Of a DNA stretch of 64,000 nucleotides, positions 15,727 to 23,893 are shown piece after piece. Location of the stretch: assembly GCF_036108815.1 (NCBI RefSeq), contig NZ_CP107985.1, positions 2,294,001 to 2,358,000 of the forward strand, in the 5' to 3' direction. The position numbers were made by a program, and so were the translations under genes. A model generated the notes under the pieces. The model saw only the letters and a list, made by a program, of their open reading frames with translations, did no database searches and was not told the origin of the DNA. The DNA is from Streptomyces sp. NBC_00353. Lineage in GTDB: Bacteria; Actinomycetota; Actinomycetes; Streptomycetales; Streptomycetaceae. Position 1 is the first letter of the stretch; each line of letters begins with the position of its first letter.

Positions 15727-16734
15727 TCAGGACTTCTCAGCCTTTGGCGGGTCGGTCTTCATGTCATGCATGTCATGCATGTCGTGCGGGTCGTAGCCCG
15801 GGACCGTGCCGTCCGCCTTGGCGACCAGCAGCAGTCCGGCCATGCCCATGTCGGAGTGGCTCTGCACATGGCAGTGGTACATCCAGGCGCCCGCGCCCAC
15901 GTGTTCGCCCGCGATGACCTGGAAGCCGAAGGAGTCCGCCGGGCCGACGATCTTCGTGTCGATGACCCGGCTGGGGTCGTCGGGGCCGGTGAGCAGCCCC
16001 GTGCGGTTGTCCGCCCAGCGATGACCGTGGATGTGGAAGGTGTGGTAGTACTCGCCGTGCGTGATCATGACCACTTCGAGCCGGTCACCCACGGTGGCCT
16101 CGAAGTTGGGGCTCTCGGTCGCCGGCTTGTTGTTGATCGTCATGTCGTTGAAGACGATGGTGATCGTCTTGTCCGGCAGGATGTCACCCTTGCGCCGGAC
16201 GATCACCGGACCGTACAGCCCCTTGCGGATGCCGCCCGAGCCGTGGTCCGTCCCGACGACATGGTCGTGGTAGTGCCAGTAGCCCGCACTGCCCGGCTGC
16301 CAGGTGCCGTCCTTCCTGCGGCCCGGCGCATGGGTGCGCCAGGTGTACGTGCGTGTGCCGCCCGGTTCGACGATGCTCTTGTTCATCCGGGTGCCGTCGC
16401 TCGCGATGTCGTAGTCGACGCCGTGCGCGTGGAGGCTGGCGGCCACATCCATGGTGTTCTCGAACTCGATGTGCAGGGTGTCGCCCTCGTTGATCTCGAT
16501 GAGCGGCCCCGGGACCGTGGCCTTGCCCTTTTCGAACCCGTAGCCCATCCGACCGTCCGCCAGCTTCTCCGCGTACAGCTTGAGATGGCGGACCACGCCG
16601 CCCGCCGGAGCGGTTTTCGGCGGGGGCTCCGCCGAGGTGGCCTCGATCGTTCCTAGAGACAACGATGTCACTCCGGCCGCCGCGGCGACCCCGCCGCCCA
16701 CCAGGAACCGGCGATTGAAGTTCCTTCGATCCAT
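15727..16734 (-). CDS. Two-domain (small) laccase, multicopper oxidase of the SLAC/EpoA type
   Basis: The protein has 335 residues from ATG 16734. A twin-arginine signal (MDRRNFNRRFLVGGG) directs folded export. All copper ligands sit at the same numbers as in S. coelicolor SLAC: type 1 His231, Cys288, His293 and Met298; type 2/3 His102, His104, His156, His158, His234, His236, His287 and His289. Two-domain laccases form homotrimers and oxidise phenols or other donors while reducing oxygen to water. The C-terminus has three HDM repeats (residues 317-325), encoded by the ATGTCATGC repeat near 15760-15785, which may bind extra copper. It is divergent from the ThuA fusion gene. Confidence 0.95.
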   Translation of the reverse strand: MDRRNFNRRFLVGGGVAAAAGVTSLSLGTIEATSAEPPPKTAPAGGVVRHLKLYAEKLADGRMGYGFEKGKATVPGPLIEINEGDTLHIEFENTMDVAASLHAHGVDYDIASDGTRMNKSIVEPGGTRTYTWRTHAPGRRKDGTWQPGSAGYWHYHDHVVGTDHGSGGIRKGLYGPVIVRRKGDILPDKTITIVFNDMTINNKPATESPNFEATVGDRLEVVMITHGEYYHTFHIHGHRWADNRTGLLTGPDDPSRVIDTKIVGPADSFGFQVIAGEHVGAGAWMYHCHVQSHSDMGMAGLLLVAKADGTVPGYDPHDMHDMHDMKTDPPKAEKS

Positions 16735-16917
16735 GTCGAACTCCCCACTGTCATAAGGGTATTTGCGGAGGTTTCCAGAGACCGGCGGGGTGCACGTGAC
16801 CCCTGGGACGGGCCATACGGTAGCCCGGAGATTTTCGTTTATCCACACTAAGGACAAAGTTCGCGCCATTGCCGCCATAGCTATTGGCGAGTCGCGAAAA
16901 GAGGTCTAGCTTCATCC

Positions 16918-16950
16918 GCTGTTGCAGTGACTCCATGCTGTTGCAGTGAC
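16918..16950. repeat. Pair of 14-bp direct repeats before the ThuA/dehydrogenase gene
   Basis: GCTGTTGCAGTGAC occurs at 16918-16931 and again at 16937-16950, a 19-bp period that places both copies close to the same face of the helix. They end 22 bp before the ThuA-fusion start, in the 237-bp divergent space shared with the laccase gene. Tandem sites suggest a transcription-factor operator. Confidence 0.5.
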
Positions 16951-16971
16951 CAAAGAGGGGTGGGTGACCAC

Positions 16972-19464
16972 ATGCAGCGCACACCACATCACCGGTCCAG
17001 ATCGCGACGCGGACTTGCGGCGGCCGTGGCGGCCGGCGCGCTGACCGTCTCATTACTCGGCCAGAACGCCGCCGATGCCAGACCTCATCCGGTGGACACG
17101 CAGTCGATGGCGACAACGTTGTCCCTGCCGTCTCCGCCCGGCGGCACCAACGTGAAGGTGCTGGTCTTCCACGCCTCGGCGACCGACGAGTCCCCGACCG
17201 TCGACGCCGGTATCGCGACGATCGAGAAGATCGGACTCACCGGACCGGAGGCCGGGCGGTTCAGAACTGTCGCGACCGACGACCCGGCCGTCTTCACCAA
17301 CGGCAAGCAGCTCGGCAAGTACAACGCCGTCGTCTTCCTGACCGGCGGCGGCGATGTCCTCGACCCGGAACAGGAGGCCGGTCTGGAGGCGTACATGGAG
17401 GCCGGCGGTGGCTTCCTCGGCATCCATGACGCGGCGCGCACCGAACCGTACTCGGACTGGTTCACCGGCCTGGTCGGCGCCCGTCCGGCAGCCGACAGCC
17501 CAACCGCCGTACAGCGGGCCACGGTTGAGATCGGGGACCGGCAGCACCCGGCGACGAGGAACCTGCCGCTGGAGTGGAAGCGCCCCGACAGGTGGCTGAA
17601 CTGGACGAAGAACCCGTCCGGCGATGTGCACACCGTGGCCCGCGTCCGCGAGATCACGTACAAGCCGGGGGCCAGTGCCAACGGCTGGGACCACCCGGTG
17701 TCCTGGTGCCGTGACTATGACGGCGGCCGGTCCTTCTACACCGCGATGGGCGGTACGGTCGACAGCTTCGCGGAGACGGACTTCCGCGACCATCTGCGGG
17801 GCGCACTCGCCTGGACGACCCGGATCTCGCGGGCCGACTGCAAGGCGACGATCACCTCCAACTACAAGGCGGAACGGGTCACCCAGCCCAATCAGCCCGG
17901 TCAGAACGACCAGATCGGCGAGCCGCACGGACTGGTCGTCGCGCCCGACGGACGGGTGCTGTACATCGGGCGCGGTGGCGCCGACAGCAGCAAGCCGGTG
18001 GTCACCGACTGGAACGACCCGAACATCGGCAAGGGCCTGGGCCAGATCCATGTCTACGACCCCAAGACCAGGAAGGTCACCCTCGCCGGAGAGCTGACCG
18101 TCTTCGGGAACAAGGGCGGCGGTGACGAGCTGGTCAAGGTCGAGGAGGGCCTGCTCGGGATCGAGCTGGACCCGGACTTCGAGACCAACGGCTGGGTGTA
18201 TCTGCACTACACGCCCCACTCGAAGATCGACCGCGACAAGCAGATGGCGGTGCGTCAGGTCTCCCGGTTCACTCTGGACCTGGCCACGAACAAGCTGGAT
18301 CTCTCGTCCGAGAAGGTGCTGCTGCACTGGCCGGTCCAGATCCACAGCTGCTGCCACGCGGGCGGCGGGATGGCCTGGGACTCCAAGGGCAACCTGTACA
18401 TCGCGACCGGTGACAACAACTCCTCCGGATTCAGCGACGGTTATTCCGGCAACAACCCGGCACCGAACTACAAGGGCGTGTCGTTCGCCGATGCCCGGCG
18501 CACCGCCGGCAACACGAACAACCTCAACGGGAAGATTCTGCGGATCCACCCCGAGGACGACGGCACGTACACCCTGCCCGAGGGCAATCTCTTCACCGGC
18601 AAGGAGCCGGACGAGGGCGGCGGCAGGACCCGCGGCGAGATCTATGTGATGGGCGTACGCAACCCGGCCCGGATCTCCGTCGACAAGACCACCGACACCC
18701 TGTACGCGGGCTGGGTCGGCCCCGACGCGGGCGCGCCGAGCACCACGTGGGGTCCGGCGAAGTACGACACGTTCGCCGCGATCACCAAGGCGGGCAACCA
18801 CGGCTGGCCGTACTGCATGGGCAACAAGCAGCCGTACCGGGACCGCAATCTTCCGGACCCGAGCAAGCCGCTCGGCTGGTACGACTGCGATCATCCCAGG
18901 AACGAGTCGCCGAACAACGACGGTCTGGTGAATCTGCCGCCGATCACGTCCAACACCATCTGGTACTCGCCGCAGGGCGGTGGCGTGGACTACCCGCGCG
19001 ACGCGAACGGCATACCCAGCTACAAGGTGGCGGAGCAGAAGCAGTTGCTGCCGTGGCTCAAGGGCGGCGGCCAGGCGACGATGAACGGCCCGGTGTACCG
19101 GTACGACGCGGCGAGCGCCAGCGCCGACAAGTGGCCGTCGTACTGGGACGGCAAGTGGTTCGTCGGTGACTTCTACGACGACACGCAGCCGCGGCATGCC
19201 GTGCTCACCGACCCGAAGACGGTCGGCAAGGGCGGTCTGCCCACCCACGCCGAGTCCCTGAAGAAGATCATCCCGGTCGGGGCGGACGGCATCCGCAACC
19301 TGATGGACTGGAAGTTCGCCCCGGACGGTTCGCTGTACGTCCTGGACTACGGGCGCGGCTTCTTCACCTCCGACTCCAAGTCCGCGCTGTGGCGTGTGAC
19401 GTACAAGGGCGGCGAGCCGACCCCGGCCGCCTCGGATCTGGCCAGGAAGGCGGCAGTGCAGTGA
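16972..19464 (+). CDS. Secreted ThuA-domain / PQQ-dependent sorbosone-dehydrogenase-type fusion protein
   Basis: The protein has 830 residues from ATG 16972, with a signal peptide (RSRSRRGLAAAVAAGALTV, cleaved near ADA-RP). Residues of about 55-290 form a ThuA-like glutamine-amidotransferase-fold domain (VLVFHASATDE, FLTGGGDVLD, FLGIHDAARTE). A six-bladed glucose/sorbosone dehydrogenase propeller follows (GEPHGLVVAPDGRVLYIGR, LLGIELDPDFETNGWVYLHY, CCHAGGGMAWDSKGNLYIATGDN). Such fusions are believed to act on 3-keto or aldose sugars outside the cell. Codon 28 is TTA (17053-17055), a rare codon needing the bldA tRNA, so expression is probably tied to development. The last four bases overlap the next gene. 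Confidence 0.88.
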   Translation: MQRTPHHRSRSRRGLAAAVAAGALTVSLLGQNAADARPHPVDTQSMATTLSLPSPPGGTNVKVLVFHASATDESPTVDAGIATIEKIGLTGPEAGRFRTVATDDPAVFTNGKQLGKYNAVVFLTGGGDVLDPEQEAGLEAYMEAGGGFLGIHDAARTEPYSDWFTGLVGARPAADSPTAVQRATVEIGDRQHPATRNLPLEWKRPDRWLNWTKNPSGDVHTVARVREITYKPGASANGWDHPVSWCRDYDGGRSFYTAMGGTVDSFAETDFRDHLRGALAWTTRISRADCKATITSNYKAERVTQPNQPGQNDQIGEPHGLVVAPDGRVLYIGRGGADSSKPVVTDWNDPNIGKGLGQIHVYDPKTRKVTLAGELTVFGNKGGGDELVKVEEGLLGIELDPDFETNGWVYLHYTPHSKIDRDKQMAVRQVSRFTLDLATNKLDLSSEKVLLHWPVQIHSCCHAGGGMAWDSKGNLYIATGDNNSSGFSDGYSGNNPAPNYKGVSFADARRTAGNTNNLNGKILRIHPEDDGTYTLPEGNLFTGKEPDEGGGRTRGEIYVMGVRNPARISVDKTTDTLYAGWVGPDAGAPSTTWGPAKYDTFAAITKAGNHGWPYCMGNKQPYRDRNLPDPSKPLGWYDCDHPRNESPNNDGLVNLPPITSNTIWYSPQGGGVDYPRDANGIPSYKVAEQKQLLPWLKGGGQATMNGPVYRYDAASASADKWPSYWDGKWFVGDFYDDTQPRHAVLTDPKTVGKGGLPTHAESLKKIIPVGADGIRNLMDWKFAPDGSLYVLDYGRGFFTSDSKSALWRVTYKGGEPTPAASDLARKAAVQ

Positions 19465-21695
19465 GACACCGTTCGTTCTTCGCGCGACCCCGGTACCGGC
19501 CCGCCCGGTTGTGGCTTGCTCTGCTGGGTTCGTTACTGATGGTTCTGGGGCTGACGTCGACGGCCGCGTACGGTCGTGATGCCGGCCGGGAGGCAGCGGC
19601 GGCCGATCAGGTCCTCACCTGGACCGCGGGCGACCCCATCGACCACTATCTGTCGGCTCCCACGACCGCGGTGGCCGGCAAGGCGACCATCGTCTTCGAG
19701 AACAGCACGGCGACCGGCAACACGACGAGCATGCCGCACACGCTGACGTTCAGCGTCTCGGACCCGGAGTTCAACAACGACGTGCCGCTGAACATCCTGG
19801 CCAACCCCGGTGACGACCAGGGCGGCAGGCACACCGTCGAGGTCACGCTCACACCCGGCCGGTACTTCTACCACTGCACCATGCCGGGGCATCAGGCGAT
19901 GCAGGGCATTCTCACCGTGACCGACGGCGGTGGCGGCGAGGACACCACCGCGCCCGAGACGTCGGCGAAGGTCGACGGCGACAAGAACGCCGACGGCGCG
20001 TACATCGGTCAGGCGACGGTCACCGTCTCGGCGACGGACGACGGTTCGGGCGTCGGCACCCTCGAGTACGCGGTCGGGGCGGACGGCGCCTGGCAGCCGT
20101 ACACCACGCCGGTGGTGGTGAACGAGGTCGGCACGCACAGCATCCGGTACCGCGCCACCGACAAGGCGGGCAACACGGCCGCCGAGAAGTCCGTGGACTT
20201 CGCGGTCGCCGCGCCGCCGACGGACGACAGGACGGCGCCGGAGACCTCGGCGACCGTCTCCGGTGAGAAGGACGCCCAGGGTGCGTACCTGGGTATGGCC
20301 ACGATCACCGTGACCGCGTCCGACACCGGGTCCGGCGTCAACACCATCGAGTACGCGGTCGGGGCCGGCGGCGCCTGGCAGCCGTACACCGCACCGGTGA
20401 TGGTCCACGAGGTGGGGACGCACACGGTCCGCTACCGGGCCACCGACAAGGCGGGCAACACCGCCGCCGAGAAGTCCGTCGACTTCACCGTCGTCGCGCC
20501 GCCCACGCAGGACACGACCCCGCCGGAGACGACGGCGAAGGTCGAGGGCGACAAGAATTCGGACAACGCCTACCTCACCAGCGCCAAGGTGACGGTGACG
20601 GCGACCGACGCCGAGTCGGGTGTGGACAGGATCGAGTACTCGCTCGACGGCGGCCCGTACCTCGCGTACACGGCCACGGTCATCGTCGACCGCGTCGGCT
20701 ACCACACCGTCGCCCACCGGGCGACGGACAAGGCGGGCAACACCTCCGAGGCGAAACAGGTGTCGTTCACCATCGCGGAGAGCGGTGGCGTGCCCGCGCC
20801 GAACTGCCCCGAGTTCGACGAGCGGCTGACCGTCATCGTCGGCACGGTCGACACGGGCGTTCCCAACCGCATCACCGGCAACCGCTGCACGATCAATGAG
20901 CTGATCGAGGACGAGAAGGACTGGTCGTCGCACGCGCTGTTCCTCAAGCACGTCGACAAGGTCCTCGACAAGCTGCTCACCGCCGGGGTGATCGACGCCC
21001 GCGAGCACAAGAAGATCTACCGGGCGGCCAAGCAGTCGGGCATCGGCAGGCCAGGCCAGGACGAGGGGTACAAAAAGCTCTTCGACGGCACGGCGGACTC
21101 GTTCGCCAAGTGGCAGCAGGTCGGCGGCGGAAAGTTCGGGCTCAACGCCGATGGGACGATCACCAGCTCCACCACGGTGGACGGCATGGGCATGCTCTGG
21201 TTCCCGGGGCGGCAGTACGACGACTTCTCGTTGAAGCTGCAGTGGCGCGACGACGCCCCCGGCACCGGCAACGCCAACAGCGGGGTGTTCGTCCGCTTCC
21301 CGAACGTCCACGACAACCCTGAGGAGTCCCGTCCGGAGTGGGTCGCCATCAAGTACGGCCATGAGGTGCAGATCCTCGACCGGCCGGACGGCGACATGTA
21401 CAAAACGGGTTCGATCTACGGGTTCGACCGGATCGGTCTGGCCGGCGCCGGGGTGACGCCCAAGGGCACCTGGAACGACTACGAGATCCGGGTGGTGGAC
21501 CAGCACTACTCGATCTACCGCAACGGTGTCCTGCTGAACGAGTTCGACAACACCGGCGGCCAGGTCTTCGAGCCGCCGCGGGGCGACGACCCGGGCACCG
21601 ACGGCCGCAGGTTCTCGTCCGGCTACATCGGACTCCAGGTCCACAGCACCACGGATGTGGTCTCGTACCGCGACATCCGGATCAAGGAGCTGTAA
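19461..21695 (+). CDS. Secreted multidomain protein: cupredoxin, three Ig-like/OmpL47-type repeats, DUF1080
   Basis: The protein has 744 residues from GTG 19461, which overlaps the previous stop (GTGA), indicating translational coupling. It has a signal peptide and then a cupredoxin domain with probable type 1 copper ligands His93, Cys139, His144 and Met147 (YHCTMPGHQAMQG). Three repeats of about 90 residues follow, each with the pattern PETxAxVxG...TVTATD...YRATDKAGNTA (DNA about 19943-20210, 20230-20500 and 20517-20780). A DUF1080 domain starts near residue 538 (KLFDGTADSFAKW), the family that includes 3-keto-disaccharide hydrolases. Codon 25 is TTA (19533-19535). It probably works outside the cell with the upstream sugar oxidoreductase. 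Confidence 0.88.
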   Translation: MRHRSFFARPRYRPARLWLALLGSLLMVLGLTSTAAYGRDAGREAAAADQVLTWTAGDPIDHYLSAPTTAVAGKATIVFENSTATGNTTSMPHTLTFSVSDPEFNNDVPLNILANPGDDQGGRHTVEVTLTPGRYFYHCTMPGHQAMQGILTVTDGGGGEDTTAPETSAKVDGDKNADGAYIGQATVTVSATDDGSGVGTLEYAVGADGAWQPYTTPVVVNEVGTHSIRYRATDKAGNTAAEKSVDFAVAAPPTDDRTAPETSATVSGEKDAQGAYLGMATITVTASDTGSGVNTIEYAVGAGGAWQPYTAPVMVHEVGTHTVRYRATDKAGNTAAEKSVDFTVVAPPTQDTTPPETTAKVEGDKNSDNAYLTSAKVTVTATDAESGVDRIEYSLDGGPYLAYTATVIVDRVGYHTVAHRATDKAGNTSEAKQVSFTIAESGGVPAPNCPEFDERLTVIVGTVDTGVPNRITGNRCTINELIEDEKDWSSHALFLKHVDKVLDKLLTAGVIDAREHKKIYRAAKQSGIGRPGQDEGYKKLFDGTADSFAKWQQVGGGKFGLNADGTITSSTTVDGMGMLWFPGRQYDDFSLKLQWRDDAPGTGNANSGVFVRFPNVHDNPEESRPEWVAIKYGHEVQILDRPDGDMYKTGSIYGFDRIGLAGAGVTPKGTWNDYEIRVVDQHYSIYRNGVLLNEFDNTGGQVFEPPRGDDPGTDGRRFSSGYIGLQVHSTTDVVSYRDIRIKEL

Positions 21696-21710
21696 CCGCT
21701 CAGGAAGATG

Positions 21711-22790
21711 TCAGGTGGCCGCGGCCGCATGCTGAGGCATGTGGTCGCGGTCCACCGGGTACCGGTGGCGCCACACCAGGAACACGGCGCAGGAGACCAG
21801 CGACCATCCGGCGAGCACCAGGTACGGGAAGACCCGCTGATGACCGTGGTAGTAGACGGCGGCGTGCTGGGCGTTGACCGAGGCGCCCGGGGGGAGCCAG
21901 CGGCCGATGAAGCCGAGAACCGACGGCAGCAGCGGCCAGGACACCGCACCGCCTGAGGACGGGTTGCCGAGCAGCACCATCAGTCCCCAGGTGGGAATCA
22001 TCGCCCAGCGACCCATCAGGGCGTTGAACATGGTGAAGACCATGCCGGTGGTGAACATGGTGAGGGAGAGGATCATCCACGACTGGAGGAACGGCAGCTT
22101 GACGGAGCTGAGCAGCCAGTCCACCACGGCGGCGATCGCGAACCCCCCGAGCAGGGCGTAGACGACGGTGAACCCGATCCGGTCCAGCGGGGCCAGCGCC
22201 TTGGCGTGCACAGTCAGCTGGATGGCACCGACGAATCCGATGATCACCGCGGCGAGCGAGATGTAGAAGAGGGCGAGGCCGCGCGGGTCGCCCCGCTGCA
22301 GGGGTTTCACGTCCTTGACCTTCACCGGCACATGGACCGCTTCCCCCACCTTCAGCGTGGACTCGGCGAGCAGTTGGGCGACCGAGGCTCCGGACGCGCT
22401 CGCGACGTCCAGACCGACGCCGCCGTTCTCGGACCGCAGGATGCCGAAGACCTTCTGCCCCTCCAGTGCGGTGCGGGCTTCGGCTTCGGTGGCGTACTCA
22501 CGGAGCACCAGCGAGGTGTCGAGCGCGCGCTCCAGCCGGTCGAGGAAGACCTTGTCACGCACGCTGCCGAGGTCGCCGACCACGGCGGCCGGGATGTTGC
22601 GCGGGGTCGGGTTGGCCATCGCGTACGTGTAGGAGCCTGCGAAGAGACCGGCGGCGGCCGCGATGATGAACAGGAGTACGACGGCAGGCAGATACGGGGA
22701 CGCCTTGAACGCCGCCCACCGGTCACCGCGGGCCGGGGGCCGGGCATGTTCCCCGTGCGGTGTGACGGGTTCCAGGTCGGGCGCGCTCAT
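21711..22790 (-). CDS. DUF3533/ABC-2-type membrane protein
   Basis: The protein has 359 residues with one N-terminal membrane helix (PYLPAVVLLFIIAAAAGLF), a large extracytoplasmic segment of about 120 residues, and five C-terminal helices, starting with ALFYISLAAVIIGFVGAIQL. This is the layout of YhgE/Pip and ABC-2 permease-like proteins. No ATPase partner is nearby. Its ATG at 22790 overlaps the stop of the LigD-type polymerase gene by 4 bp, so the two are coupled, although no functional link is known. Possible roles are export or envelope stability. Confidence 0.8.
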   Translation of the reverse strand: MSAPDLEPVTPHGEHARPPARGDRWAAFKASPYLPAVVLLFIIAAAAGLFAGSYTYAMANPTPRNIPAAVVGDLGSVRDKVFLDRLERALDTSLVLREYATEAEARTALEGQKVFGILRSENGGVGLDVASASGASVAQLLAESTLKVGEAVHVPVKVKDVKPLQRGDPRGLALFYISLAAVIIGFVGAIQLTVHAKALAPLDRIGFTVVYALLGGFAIAAVVDWLLSSVKLPFLQSWMILSLTMFTTGMVFTMFNALMGRWAMIPTWGLMVLLGNPSSGGAVSWPLLPSVLGFIGRWLPPGASVNAQHAAVYYHGHQRVFPYLVLAGWSLVSCAVFLVWRHRYPVDRDHMPQHAAAAT

Positions 22791-23818
22791 GCATCCCCGT
22801 CCTCGTCGTGCCGGGCGCGGCTCGGCTGGACCCGTTTGGGTTCGCCGGGCATCTTCGGGTACTCCGGCGGGTACGGCATGTCGCCGAGCCCGCGTTCCTG
22901 CTCGTCACGGTCCGCCAGTTCCAGCAGACCGTCGAGCCGGAAGGCGTGGTCGTCCATGTCCGCGTGCACATCGCCCACCTCCGCGTACCGCTTCGGCATC
23001 GTCCTGATGTCGAAGTCGCTCGGCTCGGCGTCGTCGATCTCGTCCCAGCGCAGAGGCGCGGAGACCGGGGCGTGCGGGTGGGGCCGTACGGAGTAGGCGG
23101 AGGCGATCGTCCGGTCGCGGGCGGTCTGGTTGAAGTCGACGAAGATGCGTTCGCCGCGCTCCTCCTTCCACCAGGCGGTGGTCACCCGGTCCGGCATCCG
23201 GCGTTCCAGTTCGCGTCCGGCCGCGATGGCGGCGCGGCGGACCTCGGTGAACGTCCAGCGGGGTTCGACAGGTACGAAGACATGGATGCCGCGGCCGCCG
23301 GAGGTCTTGGGCCAGCCGCGCAGCCCGTGGTCGTCGAGGACGGCCCGCAGCTCATGGGCGGCGGTGACCGCGTCGGCGTAGTCCGTTCCGGGCTGCGGGT
23401 CGAGGTCGATGCGCAGCTCGTCGGGGTGATCGGTGTCGGCGCTCCGTACCGGCCACGGGTGGAAGGTGAGCGTGCCGAGGTTGGCCGCCCACAGGACGGC
23501 GGCGAGTTCGGTGGGGCAGATCTCGTCGGCCGGCCGGCCGCTGGGGAAGGTGATCCGGGCGGTGGGGATCCAGTCGGGGAGGTTCTTCGGGGCGCGTTTC
23601 TGGTAGAAGAAGTCGCCGTCGACTCCGTCCACGAAGCGCTGGAGGGTGGTCGGTCTGTCTCGCAGGGCGCGGGTGATCCCGGCACCCACGGCGAGGAAGT
23701 ACTCGGCGACGTCCCTCTTCGTGTAGCCCTTCTCCGGGAAGTACACCTTGTCCGGGCTGGACAGCCGCACCGCCCGCCCGTCCGCATCCAGCTCCACCGC
23801 TGTTCCCGCTGCGCCCAT
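22787..23818 (-). CDS. ligD: LigD-type polymerase/primase domain protein (NHEJ)
   Basis: The protein is a stand-alone 343-residue archaeo-eukaryotic primase-like polymerase. The metal-binding Asp pair is in ELRIDLDPQPG (Asp138, Asp140), the third Asp is Asp228 in ERIFVDFNQTARD, and the nucleotide-binding SGGRGIHVFVP motif carries His179. In mycobacteria this activity fills ends and adds ribonucleotides during non-homologous end joining, as part of LigD; here the ligase is a separate divergent gene. No Ku gene lies in the window. The divergent gap to the ligase is 75 bp, which suggests shared control. Confidence 0.93.
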   Translation of the reverse strand: MGAAGTAVELDADGRAVRLSSPDKVYFPEKGYTKRDVAEYFLAVGAGITRALRDRPTTLQRFVDGVDGDFFYQKRAPKNLPDWIPTARITFPSGRPADEICPTELAAVLWAANLGTLTFHPWPVRSADTDHPDELRIDLDPQPGTDYADAVTAAHELRAVLDDHGLRGWPKTSGGRGIHVFVPVEPRWTFTEVRRAAIAAGRELERRMPDRVTTAWWKEERGERIFVDFNQTARDRTIASAYSVRPHPHAPVSAPLRWDEIDDAEPSDFDIRTMPKRYAEVGDVHADMDDHAFRLDGLLELADRDEQERGLGDMPYPPEYPKMPGEPKRVQPSRARHDEDGDA

Positions 23819-23893
23819 GGGGCCACGCTAGGCCGGGCTCACATATGCCGCATATCGGGAGCCTGATCGGGCTGTCCGGGTAAGAATCGCTCC

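Noticed and set aside
19943..20780. Long DNA repeats suggesting a tandem array
   Set aside because: They encode three homologous Ig-like/OmpL47-type domains inside one protein and need no other explanation.
17053..21644. Two minus-strand frames of about 700 codons opposite the ThuA fusion and cupredoxin-DUF1080 genes
   Set aside because: Shadow frames of the coding strand; the plus-strand proteins have signal peptides and recognisable domains.
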